The notes: generated by a model from the sequence alone, not told the origin. Counted from the stretch's first letter, positions 9,989 to 19,138 are shown. The stretch: DNA of 64,000 nt from DATBGZ01 sp963803115 (GCA_963803115.1 CAWDLN010000027.1:145782-209781), one strand, 5' to 3'. Numbers and translations are program-made.

Positions 9989-10319
9989 ATGGCGAGCAAC
10001 ACCTCCAAGACCGCGCGCGCGTCCGTCCGCGCTGGCCAGGCGACCGGCGGCGCGCTGAGCGTGCTCGGCGAGTTCAAGTACGTGATTCCGCTCAACAACG
10101 GTAAGCAACGCGTACGTTCGGAACCTGACCAACGGCAAGACCGACCACCTGCGCACGGACTCTGACGCGTTCGTCGAGGAGATCCGGGTGCTCGCCGCCG
10201 CCGGCCACGGCGCCAAGTTCCGGGCGGAGTTCGCCGCGCTGGCCGCCGCCTTCCCGAGCCACGGCTGGGACGTCACCGAGAAGCGTCTGGTCGACGCGGG
10301 CGTCTTCGAGACCGCCTGA
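9989..10319 (+). CDS. Small conserved-looking protein, unknown function (frameshifted)
   Basis: ATG at 9989 follows AAGGAG at good spacing. The product begins ASNTSKTARASVRAG and reads GALSVLGEFKYVIPLNNGK; then one extra base near 10105 shifts to YVRNLTNGKTDHLRTDS, continuing to AAFPSHGWDVTEKRL and a stop at 10317-10319. Corrected length is about 110 residues. It is a soluble charged protein with no signal peptide. I do not recognise the family. Confidence 0.65.
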
Positions 10320-10346
10320 GCATCCCTGCCGAGGGGCTGATCTTCT

Positions 10347-10374
10347 GATCCGGGGGCCGATCGGTCCCCGGATC
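10347..10374 (+). terminator. GC-rich hairpin terminator
   Basis: GATCCGGGG (10347-10355) pairs with CCCCGGATC (10366-10374) around a 10-base loop, 27 bp after the stop of the preceding gene. No T-tract follows, which is common in actinobacteria. Confidence 0.6.
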
Positions 10375-10444
10375 GGCGTATCCGGACAAGGTCGTGCTGG
10401 ACCGCGATGCGTACATTGGCTCCAACCACGACCCAGGAGGCCCC

Positions 10445-11230
10445 ATGCTCGGCGTCAACGAGTGGTTGGGGACCCTCCCGCCGCTGATGATCTTTGTCGT
10501 GGTCGGCGCGATCATCCTGCTCGAGAGCATGGGCGTCCCTTTGCCCGGCGAGATCACCCTGATCAGCGCCTCTCTGCTGGCCGCGACCGGAGGTCGTCAG
10601 CATCTGGGGGGTCGCCGTCGGCGCCGCGATCGGCGCGATCGTCGGCGACTCCATCGGATACGCGATCGGCCGGCGCGGCGGACGTGCCCTGCTCGAACGG
10701 TTCGGGCGGCGCTTCCCCAAGCACTTCGGGCCGACGCACCTCGCTCGGGCCGAGCGTGTGTTCGCCAAGTGGGGCGTCTGGGCAGTCTTCTTCGGCCGGT
10801 TCGTTGCCCTGCTGCGCATCCTCGCCGGACCGCTGGCGGGCGCGCTGCGCGTGCCCTACCGCAAGTTCCTCATCGCCAACGCTTCCGGCGGCATCGTGCT
10901 GGTCGTTCGGTACCGCGTTCGCCATCTACTACGCGGGCCAGGCCGCCGAGCGGTACCTGAAGGACTTCTCCTGGATCGCGCTGGCCTGGTCGTCCTCGTC
11001 GTCGGCACTGGCATCACGCTCTACCTGCGCCGTCGGGCCGCCCGGGCCGACGCGCTGCTGGACGACAACGATCCGACGACCAACCCGACACCGGCCGACG
11101 AGATCGCGGCCATCGCGGTCCATTCCGCCGACGACGCCGCCCGCACCGTCGCCGCCAAGGCCCGTCGTACGCCGCCCGCACAACGAAGGCGCCCGCGAAG
11201 CGCCGGCCGCCCCGCCCCCGCCGCGGCTAG
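10445..11230 (+). CDS. DedA family membrane protein (frameshifted)
   Basis: ATG at 10445 is preceded by AGGAGG. The product has the DedA/SNARE-associated layout: a first hydrophobic hairpin with LLESMGVPLPGEITL, then GDSIGYAIGRRGGRALLERFG and VFFGRFVALLRILAGPLAG, followed by a last membrane segment and a basic Pro/Ala/Lys tail. DedA proteins are undecaprenyl-phosphate or phospholipid transporters in other bacteria. Frameshifts lie near 10592, 10905, 10985 and 11183. The stop at 11228-11230 belongs to the frame ending KRRPPRPRRG; other frames read further into the downstream hairpin. Confidence 0.8.
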
Positions 11231-11287
11231 CCCCCGGCGCCGCCCGGCGCGTCCCGCGGGTCACGTCCGCGCCTTCTCCAGCCCCAC

Positions 11288-11340
11288 TTGGTCACCAACT
11301 GGGCACCCCTGGCCCACAAAAGTGCCCACTTGGTGACCAA
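11288..11340. terminator. Bidirectional 18 bp stem hairpin between convergent genes
   Basis: TTGGTCACCAACTGGGCA (11288-11305) and its near-exact complement (11323-11340, 17 of 18 paired) flank a 17-base loop. Each arm also contains a small palindrome, TTGGT-C/G-ACCAA. It lies between the DedA stop and the histidine kinase stop, so it fits a shared terminator. Confidence 0.7.
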
Positions 11341-11388
11341 CTGCGATGATCTTGACCAGGTTGCCGGGTCTCACCTGGGGCCGAGCGG

Positions 11389-12850
11389 TCAGGCGGCGGC
11401 GAGGGCGAGGGTCGGCTCGTCGGCCCGGGGAGCGGCGGGCAGCTCGACGAGAAGGTGGCGCCGCCGCGGTCGTTGTTCGCGGCCACCACCGCGCCGCCGT
11501 GCTCCCGTACGATCCACGTCTGCGATGGCCAGACCGAGGCCGGCGCCGCCACCGCTGCGGGACGGGTCGGCCCGGTAGAACCGGTCGAAGATGCGCGTGC
11601 TCCGACCCGGGCGGTAGGCCCGTACCGTTGTCGGCCACCGTCAGCTGCACCTGGGCGCCCCGCTGCGTCACGGCGACCCAGATCTGCCCGTCGTCGCCGG
11701 TGTACTTGACCGCGTTGTCGAGCGAGGATCCACAGCAGCTGGGTGAGCAGTCCGCGTCGCCGGCGACCGCGCGGGCCGGCGTGGCGGCGAAGCCGATCCG
11801 CTTCGAGCGGGTGCAGCGCGGCGGCCTGCCGGCACACCGGCTCGGCGAGCTCGGCCGAGGTCGACCGGCTCCCGGCGGAGCTGGAGCCCCGCCGTCGGCC
11901 CTGGCCAACGTGAGCAGGTTCTCGATCAGACGGCTCATCCGTACGGCCTCGCCCGCGATATCGCGACAGCGCCGCATCCCGGTCCGACGGCCGGGCGTCG
12001 GGGTGCTGCATCAGGAACTCGGCGTTGTTGCGGATCGTGGTCAGCGGGGTGCGCAGCTCGTGCGAGGCGTCCGCGGTGAACCGCTGCTGCGCCGCGAGCG
12101 CCGTCGCAACCCGTGCGTACGCCTCCTGCAGCCGGTCCATCATCGCGTTGAAACTCTGGCTCAGTCGCCCGACGGCGTCCTGTTGTGGACTGTGCGGGCA
12201 GGCGTCGACCCAGATCCTGCGACTGACCCACCTCATCGGCGAGCGCGGCCATCTGGCGCAGCGGTCGCAGCGCCCGCCCGGTGGCCACCCATACGGCGAT
12301 CGCCGCCGGCCACCAACGTGATGATGCCCGAGACCGTGAACAGCGCGACCAGACCCGGCGCGGTCCTGGGATACCTTGCGGCTGGTCTGCGCGGCGACGG
12401 CATAACCGGTCAAGCCGAGGTCGGGGCGTGACCACGGCCGTACCTGAACCCGTACCGCCTCATCGGGCTGGCCGCCGGCCACCGGAATCGACGCGGCGGC
12501 GCGGCCGTCACGGCGGGCCGCGGCCAGAGTCTCGGCCGGGATCCGCAGCGGCTGACCGTCGACCTGGCCCGTGTACTGCAGGACCGTGCCGTCGGCGGCG
12601 AGCACCATCGTGAATATGTCCACACTGGACCGTGGATCGACCTGCGCCAGTACGGTCGCCGGTGCGAAGTCGGACGCGATCGCGCATCGGCGATGCCGGT
12701 CACGAGCTCGTCGGCCCGAGCCGACAGCAGCGAGTCCCGGTCGGTGTCGAGTCCGCGCGAGATCAACGCGAACAGCGTGGCTGACAGGCAGCAAATGACG
12801 ACGGTGACGATGCCGACGCCGACCAAGGTGATCCGGGTACGGATGGACAC
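11389..12850 (-). CDS. Sensor histidine kinase (frameshifted)
   Basis: GTG at 12850 overlaps the response regulator TAG by one base. The protein starts SIRTRITLVGVGIVTVVI (first membrane helix), has an extracytoplasmic sensor region, a second membrane helix near 12340, a HAMP-like linker (GRALRPLRQMAALADEV), the phosphorylated His in DASHELRTPLTTI and an ATPase domain with NAVKYTGDDGQIW and VADNGTGLPPG. It ends at 11389. At least five frameshifts (near 12685, 12360, 12220, 11960, 11870 and 11600-11720) split it. With the adjacent regulator it forms a two-component system. Confidence 0.85.
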
Positions 12851-13551
12851 TATGCGGCCCGCAGCACGTAACCGACCCCGCGCACGGTGTGCAGGAGACG
12901 GGGCTCGCCGTCCGCCTCGAGCTTGGTGCGCAGGTAGCCCACGTAGACATCGACCACGTTGCTCGCGGTGGCGACCGGCAGCCGCCATACCGCGTCGAGC
13001 AGCTGCGCGCGGCTGAGCACCTGGCGCGGATGGGCCATGAAGTACGCCAGCAGGTCGAACTCCAGCGCGGTCAGGTCAAGCAACCGCTCGCCGCGGCGCA
13101 CCTCCCGCGCCATCGGGTCCAGCACGAGGTCGGCGAAGCTGAGCCGCGGGTCAGGCACGGGTGGGTTGCGGCGTCGCAGCAACGCGCGTATCCGGGCCAG
13201 AAGCTCCTCGTACGCGAACGGTTTGACGAGATAATCGTCGGCGCCGGCGTCGAGCCCGCGCACCCGATCCGCCATGGCGTCGCGGGCGGTGAGCATGAGC
13301 ACGAGAGTTTCCGCGCGCTGGGCGCGCAGCTTCTCGCACACGGCTATACCGTCCAGGCCCGGCAGCATCAGATCGAGCACGACGACATCCGGTGGGTCGC
13401 GACGGGCCTGATCCAGCGCGCCGAAGCCGTCGCCGGCGACGGTCACCCGCATTCCCTCGTATTCGAGCGCCCGCCGTAGCGCGGCCGCGATCGGCGCGTC
13501 GTCGTCGACGACGAGCACGTGCGGGGCGAGGTTGGCAGCCGGGGGGACCAT
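12850..13551 (-). CDS. OmpR-family response regulator
   Basis: An intact 233-residue regulator. The receiver domain has acidic residues D16-D18, phosphoacceptor D60 in VVVLDLMLPG and Lys in LVKPF. The C-terminal winged helix (about 140-233) has FDLLAYFMAHPRQVLSRAQLL and ends TVRGVGYVLRAA. It is followed with a one-base overlap by the kinase and preceded at 11 bp by a cation diffusion facilitator, all on the same strand, so it may control metal homeostasis (inference). It is the first fully intact long gene to the right of the frameshift-rich block. Confidence 0.93.
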   Translation of the reverse strand: MVPPAANLAPHVLVVDDDAPIAAALRRALEYEGMRVTVAGDGFGALDQARRDPPDVVVLDLMLPGLDGIAVCEKLRAQRAETLVLMLTARDAMADRVRGLDAGADDYLVKPFAYEELLARIRALLRRRNPPVPDPRLSFADLVLDPMAREVRRGERLLDLTALEFDLLAYFMAHPRQVLSRAQLLDAVWRLPVATASNVVDVYVGYLRTKLEADGEPRLLHTVRGVGYVLRAA

Positions 13552-13562
13552 CCCCCGGAAGG

Positions 13563-14480
13563 TTAGTCGCCCCGCCCGATCCGTAGCACGGTCGGTTGGG
13601 CGTGGTCGACCTGCAGCGTGGTGTGGTTCAGCTCGTACCGATCGCGAAGCAGCTGTTCCAGCTCACTGCGGACCCGGTGGCAGTCGAGGGAGGGCTCGAC
13701 CAGCACGTGGGCCGACAATGCCGGCGATCCCGAGGTGATCTCCCAGACGTGCAGGTCGTGGACCTCGGTCACGCCCGAGTGAGCGGCCATGTCGGCGCCG
13801 ATCCGGCTGGGTTCGAGCCCGGCGGGAGCGGCTTCCAGGAGGATCCGGCCGCTGTCGCGCACCAGACCGACGCCCGCATGGATCATGAGCGCGACGACGA
13901 CCAGCGAGGCGAGCGCGTCCGCCCGGCTGTAGCCGGTGAGCAGGACGACCAGGCCGGCGATCGCCGTGGCGATGAACGCGGCCAGGTCGGTGAGCAGGTG
14001 CAGGTACGCGCCCCGGATATTGAGGCTGCGGCGGTCGGCCCGGCGGACACACCAGGTCGCGGCGAGGTTGACCGCGACGCCGATCAGCGCCGTGATCAGC
14101 ACCGCGCCGCCGGATACCTCGGGCGGGCTCACCAGCCGGCGCACCGCCTCGTACCCGAGCCAGGCCGACAGCAGCAGCAGCGTGATCCCATTCGCCTGAG
14201 CCGAGAGGATCTCGGCCCGCTTCAGGCCGTATGTATACCCGCCTACCGCGGGTCGCTGCGCCAGCCGGAGCGCGATCAGCGCCAGGACGAGCGCCGCCGC
14301 GTCGGTGAGCAGGTGGGCCGCGTCGGAGAGCAGGGCGAGTGAGTTCGCGACCACGCCGACGACCGCCTCGCCGGCCATGAGCGCCACGATCAGCGCGAGC
14401 GCGGCACCCAGCCAACGGCGGTCAGCGCCGGCGCCCACCCGACCGTGCTGGTGAGTGGTGCCGGACTCGTGTTCGTGCAT
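13563..14480 (-). CDS. Cation diffusion facilitator (Zn/Co/Cd efflux type)
   Basis: About 305 residues with the CDF layout: a His-containing N-terminus (MHEHESGTTHQHG), six membrane helices, and the paired metal-site motifs SDAAHLLTDAAAL and HLLTDLAAF in helices 2 and 5, then a cytoplasmic C-terminal domain with VHDLHVWEITSG. ATG at 14480 is preferred over ATG 14498 because AGG lies upstream of it and the family usually starts with this His-rich segment. It exports divalent cations in exchange for protons. It is co-directional with, and probably co-transcribed with, the two-component system. Confidence 0.92.
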   Translation of the reverse strand: MHEHESGTTHQHGRVGAGADRRWLGAALALIVALMAGEAVVGVVANSLALLSDAAHLLTDAAALVLALIALRLAQRPAVGGYTYGLKRAEILSAQANGITLLLLSAWLGYEAVRRLVSPPEVSGGAVLITALIGVAVNLAATWCVRRADRRSLNIRGAYLHLLTDLAAFIATAIAGLVVLLTGYSRADALASLVVVALMIHAGVGLVRDSGRILLEAAPAGLEPSRIGADMAAHSGVTEVHDLHVWEITSGSPALSAHVLVEPSLDCHRVRSELEQLLRDRYELNHTTLQVDHAQPTVLRIGRGD

Positions 14481-14560
14481 TACCGAAAGCCTATCCATGC
14501 GAGCGTTCCTGGTACCAATGGTCCTCGGCCGGCGCTGTGGATCGACCGTACGATCACCCC

Positions 14561-15127
14561 GTGCCCGACATCTACGTGACCCTCAACGCGCGGCTTCGGC
14601 CGCTGGACCGCGGCGACCGCTTCGAGGATCCGCTGATCGAGCGCCTGAAGACGAAGGTTCGAAAGCTGTCGGTGACGGGCGGCGGCACGCTGATGGAGGC
14701 CAATGGCGAACCGTCCAAATGCGACATCGACCTGGCGTTCAAGGGCGACGCCGACGAAACGTGTGCGCTGATCACCAGGGCGTTGGACAGCCTCGGCGCG
14801 CCGATCGGTTCCACGGCGCTGATCCGCGGTAAGGACAAGGCGGTGACGTTCGGTACGACGGAGGGTGTTGGGGTCTATCTCAACGGCACCGAACTTCCCG
14901 ACGAGGTCTACCAGACCAACGACGTGAACGAGCTCATCGCGCGATTGGGCGGGAGCCTGGGCGACGCCGGCGAGATGTACTCGTACTGGGAGGGTCCGGC
15001 CGAGACGGCGCTCTACTTCTACGGGCCGTCGGCCGAGCGCATGCGTCAGCGGATGTCCGAGGTGCTACGCACCCATCCGCTCGCCCAGCGGTCCCGGATC
15101 GTGTCGCTCACCCCGACTCCGTCGTAG
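14561..15127 (+). CDS. Hypothetical soluble protein, about 188 residues
   Basis: GTG at 14561 gives PDIYVTLNARLRPLDRGDRFEDP; a GTG at 14537 would add eight residues. Acidic patches, no signal or membrane segment; ends RIVSLTPTPS. Motif-like stretches include GGGTLMEANGEPSKCDID and YSYWEGPAETALYFYG. I cannot place it in a family. It is divergent from the metal exporter and convergent with the GH20 gene, whose stop is only 2 bp away. Confidence 0.7.
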   Translation: MPDIYVTLNARLRPLDRGDRFEDPLIERLKTKVRKLSVTGGGTLMEANGEPSKCDIDLAFKGDADETCALITRALDSLGAPIGSTALIRGKDKAVTFGTTEGVGVYLNGTELPDEVYQTNDVNELIARLGGSLGDAGEMYSYWEGPAETALYFYGPSAERMRQRMSEVLRTHPLAQRSRIVSLTPTPS

Positions 15128-15129
15128 CC

Positions 15130-16572
15130 CTAGGCTTCTGGCCATGGGACGTCGGGCGCGCGATGGAAGGCGATCCCGAGCGCCGTCCAGACCGCCTTCT
15201 GCGCCGCAAGACGCTCGCGCAGGTCCGCCCAGTCGTGCCGGCGGAGGTCCGACCAGCCCAGCTCCGCGCTGACCGCCAATCGCGGCAAGAGCAGGTATTC
15301 CGCCTGTTCCATCGTCCGTACCGTCTCTGTCCATAGTGGACTTTCAACGCCGAGCACGGCAGATTCGTCCACGTCGGACAGATACGTCGCCGGGTCCCAG
15401 TCGTAGGATCGCTCGGTCGAGATGTGACCCGCCCAGTCATAGCCCCATGGGCTGTCGCCGTCGTACTTCATGTCCAGGTACGTACGGTCCGCCGGCGACA
15501 TGATGACTCGGTTGCCCCGCGCCGCCGCGGCCCGCGTGCCGTCACCGTCCTCGCCGGCCACGCCCCAGTACTGCACAACCGTGGAGGGTTGGAGTGGGGC
15601 GGCGGCCACCTCGTGCCAGCCAATTGGCGTCTTTCCATGGCTCGCCACGATCTCCTGCGCGCGGGCCACGATCGTCGAGTAGTCCTCGGGATCCAGGGTC
15701 TTAGCCTCGTCGCCGCCGATGTGCAGATAGGGGCCGGGCGTGAGCGCGGCGAGCTCTCCGAAGACGTCGTCGAGGAACTGGTACGTGACCTCTTTCGCCA
15801 CCGCGAGCGAGCTGAACCCGACGCCGGTGCCCGTGTAGCGATCCGGCGCGATCCCGTCCGCGTTGAGTTCCGCGTAGCTGGCCAGCGCCGAGTTGGTGTG
15901 GCCGGGCAGATCGACCTCCGGCACGACCGTGATGAACCGCTCCGCGGCGTACGCCACGATGTCGCGGTAGTCCGCCTTGGTGTAGTAACCCCCGACTCCG
16001 TCGCCGACTTCGGTGCCGGCGCCGTACTCGGTCAGGCGCGGCCAGGCGTCAATCGCGATCCGCCAGCCCTGGTCGTCGGTGAGGTGCAGGTGCAGGTGGT
16101 TGAGTTTGATCAGACCGGCGTGGTCGATCAACCGCTTCACGTCGGCGACCGGGAAGAAGTGGCGGGCGACGTCGAGCATCACCCCCCGATAGGCGAACCG
16201 GGGCCGATCCGTGATCCGGCCCGCCGGGATGCTCGCGCCGCCCGCGCTAAGTTGCCGCAGCGTCTGTACGGCGTAAAAGAGCCCGGCCGATGTGGCCGCC
16301 GTCGCCCGAACCCCCTCCGGCCGAACGACCAGCGAATACCCCTCGTCGCCGTGCGAGTCCGGGTCGCCGGCCAAAGCGAGCCGGATCACCGGCCGCCGCT
16401 CATCCTGCGGGGTGTGCAATGGGAAGCCGAAGAGTCCGGCGACGTAGCTCCCCACAGCCTGAGCCGCCTCGTCGGCCATGACCACCGTGGCCGGTCCGAG
16501 GCGGAACGCTCCCTCACCCGGAATGCTCTGCGTTGGGGCCGGCACCACGGCGGCGATCGGGTCGAGTTCCAC
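15130..16572 (-). CDS. GH20 beta-N-acetylhexosaminidase
   Basis: An intact 480-residue enzyme with the small N-terminal alpha/beta domain (GH20b) and a TIM barrel beginning RGVMLDVARHFFPV. The catalytic Asp-Glu pair is in LHIGGDEAKT, for substrate-assisted hydrolysis of terminal N-acetylhexosamine. WGYDWAGHIS and GVESPLWTETV are further family motifs. There is no signal peptide, so it likely works on imported chitooligosaccharides. GTG at 16572 lies just downstream of a palindromic operator at 16587-16601. Confidence 0.93.
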   Translation of the reverse strand: MELDPIAAVVPAPTQSIPGEGAFRLGPATVVMADEAAQAVGSYVAGLFGFPLHTPQDERRPVIRLALAGDPDSHGDEGYSLVVRPEGVRATAATSAGLFYAVQTLRQLSAGGASIPAGRITDRPRFAYRGVMLDVARHFFPVADVKRLIDHAGLIKLNHLHLHLTDDQGWRIAIDAWPRLTEYGAGTEVGDGVGGYYTKADYRDIVAYAAERFITVVPEVDLPGHTNSALASYAELNADGIAPDRYTGTGVGFSSLAVAKEVTYQFLDDVFGELAALTPGPYLHIGGDEAKTLDPEDYSTIVARAQEIVASHGKTPIGWHEVAAAPLQPSTVVQYWGVAGEDGDGTRAAAARGNRVIMSPADRTYLDMKYDGDSPWGYDWAGHISTERSYDWDPATYLSDVDESAVLGVESPLWTETVRTMEQAEYLLLPRLAVSAELGWSDLRRHDWADLRERLAAQKAVWTALGIAFHRAPDVPWPEA

Positions 16573-16586
16573 GGGATCATCTTACT

Positions 16587-16601
16587 GTTAAGATTCCTAA
16601 C
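16587..16601 (-). promoter_or_regulatory. Palindromic operator upstream of the GH20 gene
   Basis: GTTAAGATTCCTAAC is palindromic at 12 of 15 positions and sits 15 bp before the hexosaminidase start. It resembles the TTAGGAA/TTCCTAA operators of ROK or LacI sugar regulators in actinomycetes, which is an inference by pattern. Confidence 0.45.
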
Positions 16602-16645
16602 CACAACGCCCCGCCGGCTTCTCGGGAATCGTGGTACGGGCGCGG

Positions 16646-17797
16646 TCAGGCGAAGGCGCTGATCCCGGTCAGGCTCCGGCCGATGATCAGGCGTTGGACC
16701 TGGCTGGTGCCCTCGTAGACGGTCGTGACCCGGGCGTCCCGGAGGTACTTGCCCACGACGAACTCGTCGATGTAGCCGTACCCACCGAAGACCTGCACCG
16801 CGTTGTTCGCCGCTCGCACGGCCATCTCACTGGCGTAGAGCTTCGCGACCGAGGCCTCGGTCGCGAACGGCTGCCCCCGGTCGATCAGGTCCGCCACCCG
16901 CCACACGAGCAGTCGCGCGGCCTGCGTCTCCACGGCGATGTCCGCGATGAGCTGCTGCACCAACTGAAACGATGCGATCGGCCGACCGAACTGGACCCGC
17001 TCCCGCGCGTACGTGACGGTGGCGTCGAGACAGCCCTGCCCTATCCCGACACACCCGGCGGCCAGAGACATCCGGCCTTTGTCCAAGGTGGACATTGCGA
17101 TCGCGAAGCCCTGCCCCGGTTCGCCAAGCCGCCACACATCCGGCACCTCGACCGAGTCGAGCGTGATTTCCGCCGTGGCCTGCCCGCGCAGGCCGAGCTT
17201 GCCCTTGATTTCCCGTACGCCGAAGCCGGGCCGGTCCGTCGGGACCAGAAACGCGGTGATTCCACGCGGCCCAGGTCCGCCGGTACGGGCGAAGATGACC
17301 GCGAGCTTGGCCCACGTTCCATTGGTGATGAACGTCTTGGAGCCGTTGAGCACCCAGAAATCACCCTTGCGTTCCGCCCGGGTCGACAGAGACCCGGCAT
17401 CGGATCCGGCGCCCGGCTCGGTTAGTCCGAAGCAGCCGAGCGCGCGGCCGGAACAGAGCTGCGGCAACCATTCCTGCTTCTGCTCGACCGCACCGTAGGT
17501 ATTGATCGCTTTCGCTACAAGGCCGAGTGAGACCGAGACGATTCCACGAACCGAGGAATCGCCGCGCCCGAGTTCCTCCATGGCGATGCAGTACGACGCG
17601 TGATCCCCGCCGCTGCCGCCAAACTCCTCGGGGATCGTCATGCCGAGGACGCCGAGATCCGCGAGTTTGGACACGATCGCAAGATCTACGTGTTCAACCC
17701 GATCCCATTCCGCGGCGTATGGCACGATTTCGCGATCGACGAACTCAGCCGTCACACTCTTGAATGCCAACTGCTCTTCGGTGAGGCCAAGGTCCAC
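16646..17797 (-). CDS. Acyl-CoA dehydrogenase
   Basis: An intact enzyme of about 383 residues. It begins VDLGLTEEQLAFKSVTAEF from GTG at 17797. The FAD and substrate motifs CFGLTEPGAGSDAGS and WVLNGSKTFITNGTWA are present, and the catalytic Glu is in VYEGTSQVQRL near the C-terminus. It oxidises an acyl-CoA to the trans-2-enoyl-CoA. It is divergent from the TetR gene at 17878, with an inverted-repeat operator between them, so it is the obvious target of that regulator. The open frame extends upstream to 17932 but lacks sensible start context there. Confidence 0.93.
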   Translation of the reverse strand: MDLGLTEEQLAFKSVTAEFVDREIVPYAAEWDRVEHVDLAIVSKLADLGVLGMTIPEEFGGSGGDHASYCIAMEELGRGDSSVRGIVSVSLGLVAKAINTYGAVEQKQEWLPQLCSGRALGCFGLTEPGAGSDAGSLSTRAERKGDFWVLNGSKTFITNGTWAKLAVIFARTGGPGPRGITAFLVPTDRPGFGVREIKGKLGLRGQATAEITLDSVEVPDVWRLGEPGQGFAIAMSTLDKGRMSLAAGCVGIGQGCLDATVTYARERVQFGRPIASFQLVQQLIADIAVETQAARLLVWRVADLIDRGQPFATEASVAKLYASEMAVRAANNAVQVFGGYGYIDEFVVGKYLRDARVTTVYEGTSQVQRLIIGRSLTGISAFA

Positions 17798-17807
17798 GAC
17801 GACCCCT

Positions 17808-17826
17808 AAACTAGCGGTGTTAGTTT
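17808..17826. promoter_or_regulatory. TetR-type operator between divergent genes
   Basis: AAACTA-gcggtgt-TAGTTT (6 bp arms, 7 bp spacer) lies between the acyl-CoA dehydrogenase start (17797) and the TetR start (17878). On the minus strand it reads AAACTAACACCGCTAGTTT. A closely similar sequence occurs at 40420-40438. Confidence 0.6.
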
Positions 17827-17877
17827 TATCCGAGCCACCGTAGCCGGACCAGCGCCCGGGCGCAAAGGAGGTAAGAG

Positions 17878-18537
17878 ATGGTGAGGCCCCGCCAGGCCCT
17901 CCTGACCCGCCAACGGATCGTCGAGGTCGCAACGACCATCATCGATAACGAAGGCCTGGATGCGCTCTCGACGCGGCGGCTCGCGACGGAACTGGAGGTC
18001 CGCGCGCCGTCGCTGTACAACCACTTCGCGACCAAGGAGGAGATCCTCGACGCGGTCGGGGACGCGATCATCGCCCAGGTCGATCTGTCCATGTTTGGCC
18101 GGGATCCGTGGCCGGACGCCCTTCGCCGGTGGGCGCGTGCCTACCGGGCGGCCCTCGCGGCGCACCCCAACATCGTGCCGTTCCTCGCTCGCGGCCCGGG
18201 CCGCCGCCCGGCCGCGCTCGGCCTAGCCGACGCGGTCTACGGCGGGCTCGTCGAAGCCGGCTGGCCGCCTAGCTACGCGACCCGCATCGGCGCCCTAATG
18301 CGCTACCTGGTGACCGGATCAACGGTGGGCTCGTTCGCGTCCGGCTTCGTCGACGACCCCGAGTTCTACGGGGAGCGCTACCCGCACCTCGGCGGCGCGC
18401 ACCGTCTGCGCGAGCACCAGCGGCAGGTGGACGAGGGCGCCTTCGAGTTGGGCCTGCAGACACTCGTGGAGGGGCTCGAGCGGCAGTTCGTGGAGGTGGC
18501 CCAGTCGACGGCTGTGACAAAGGCGCGCACTCATTGA
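17878..18537 (+). CDS. TetR-family transcriptional regulator
   Basis: 219 residues; ATG at 17878 follows a near-perfect AGGAGGT. The N-terminal helix-turn-helix reads LSTRRLATELEVRAPSLYNHF (split here as LSTRRLATELEV and RAPSLYNHFATKEEI), residues about 29-60. The C-terminal ligand domain is of the TetR_C type with a GSFASGFVDDPEFYG segment. It is adjacent and divergent to an acyl-CoA dehydrogenase and followed by a MaoC hydratase, so an acyl-CoA or related ligand is likely (inference). Confidence 0.92.
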   Translation: MVRPRQALLTRQRIVEVATTIIDNEGLDALSTRRLATELEVRAPSLYNHFATKEEILDAVGDAIIAQVDLSMFGRDPWPDALRRWARAYRAALAAHPNIVPFLARGPGRRPAALGLADAVYGGLVEAGWPPSYATRIGALMRYLVTGSTVGSFASGFVDDPEFYGERYPHLGGAHRLREHQRQVDEGAFELGLQTLVEGLERQFVEVAQSTAVTKARTH

Positions 18538-18561
18538 CTCGCCGGTAACAAAACCTATTCT
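18534..18561 (+). promoter_or_regulatory. Promoter of the MaoC hydratase gene
   Basis: TTGACT (18534-18539) and TATTCT (18556-18561) with a 16 bp spacer. The -35 box overlaps the tetR stop codon. The transcription start would fall about 20 bp before the ATG at 18590. Confidence 0.55.
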
Positions 18562-18589
18562 GTTCGTGCGGATGGCGAGAGGCGGAGCG

Positions 18590-19042
18590 ATGAAGGTCTT
18601 CGAGTCACTGGACGCGTTGCGGGCCGCGGTGGGCCAGCACAGCGGCTACAGCGACTGGCATGTGATCACACAGGAACAGATCAACCTCTTCGCCGAGGCC
18701 ACGGGCGACCACCAGTGGATCCATGTCGACCCGGAGCGGGCCGCGTCGGGCCCGTTCGGGACCACGATCGCCCACGGCTACCTGACGCTCTCGCTGATCC
18801 CGATGCTCTTCACGGAAGTGTCCCGAGTGGACGGTGCCCGGATGGGCGTGAACTACGGCTTGAACAAGGTACGGTTCCCCGCCCCCGTCCCGGTCGGCAG
18901 CAAGGTGCGCGGCGGGGTCCTGCTCAAGTCCGTCGACGATGTTCCGGGCGGCGTACAGGTGATCAACGAGGTGACCATCGAGATGGAAGGCAGCGAGAAG
19001 CCCGCCTGCATCGCCGAAACGGTCTCCCGCATCTACGTGTAG
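18590..19042 (+). CDS. MaoC-like (R)-specific enoyl-CoA hydratase
   Basis: 150 residues from ATG 18590 (GGAG eight bases upstream). The hot-dog fold hydratase signature is clear: INLFAEATGDHQWIHVD with catalytic Asp/His and SGPFGTTIAHGYLTLSLIP. It hydrates trans-2-enoyl-CoA, following the dehydrogenase step of its neighbours in beta-oxidation, or it supplies (R)-3-hydroxyacyl-CoA. It is convergent with the next acyl-CoA dehydrogenase, with a hairpin between them. Confidence 0.93.
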   Translation: MKVFESLDALRAAVGQHSGYSDWHVITQEQINLFAEATGDHQWIHVDPERAASGPFGTTIAHGYLTLSLIPMLFTEVSRVDGARMGVNYGLNKVRFPAPVPVGSKVRGGVLLKSVDDVPGGVQVINEVTIEMEGSEKPACIAETVSRIYV

Positions 19043-19138
19043 GCCTGGCCACCGCGAGCGAGTCCCGACGTCGCGGCGTGTCCAAACCCGCTGTACACCA
19101 CAAGATCCGCACGATCATGATTTGAAAGCGGACAAATC

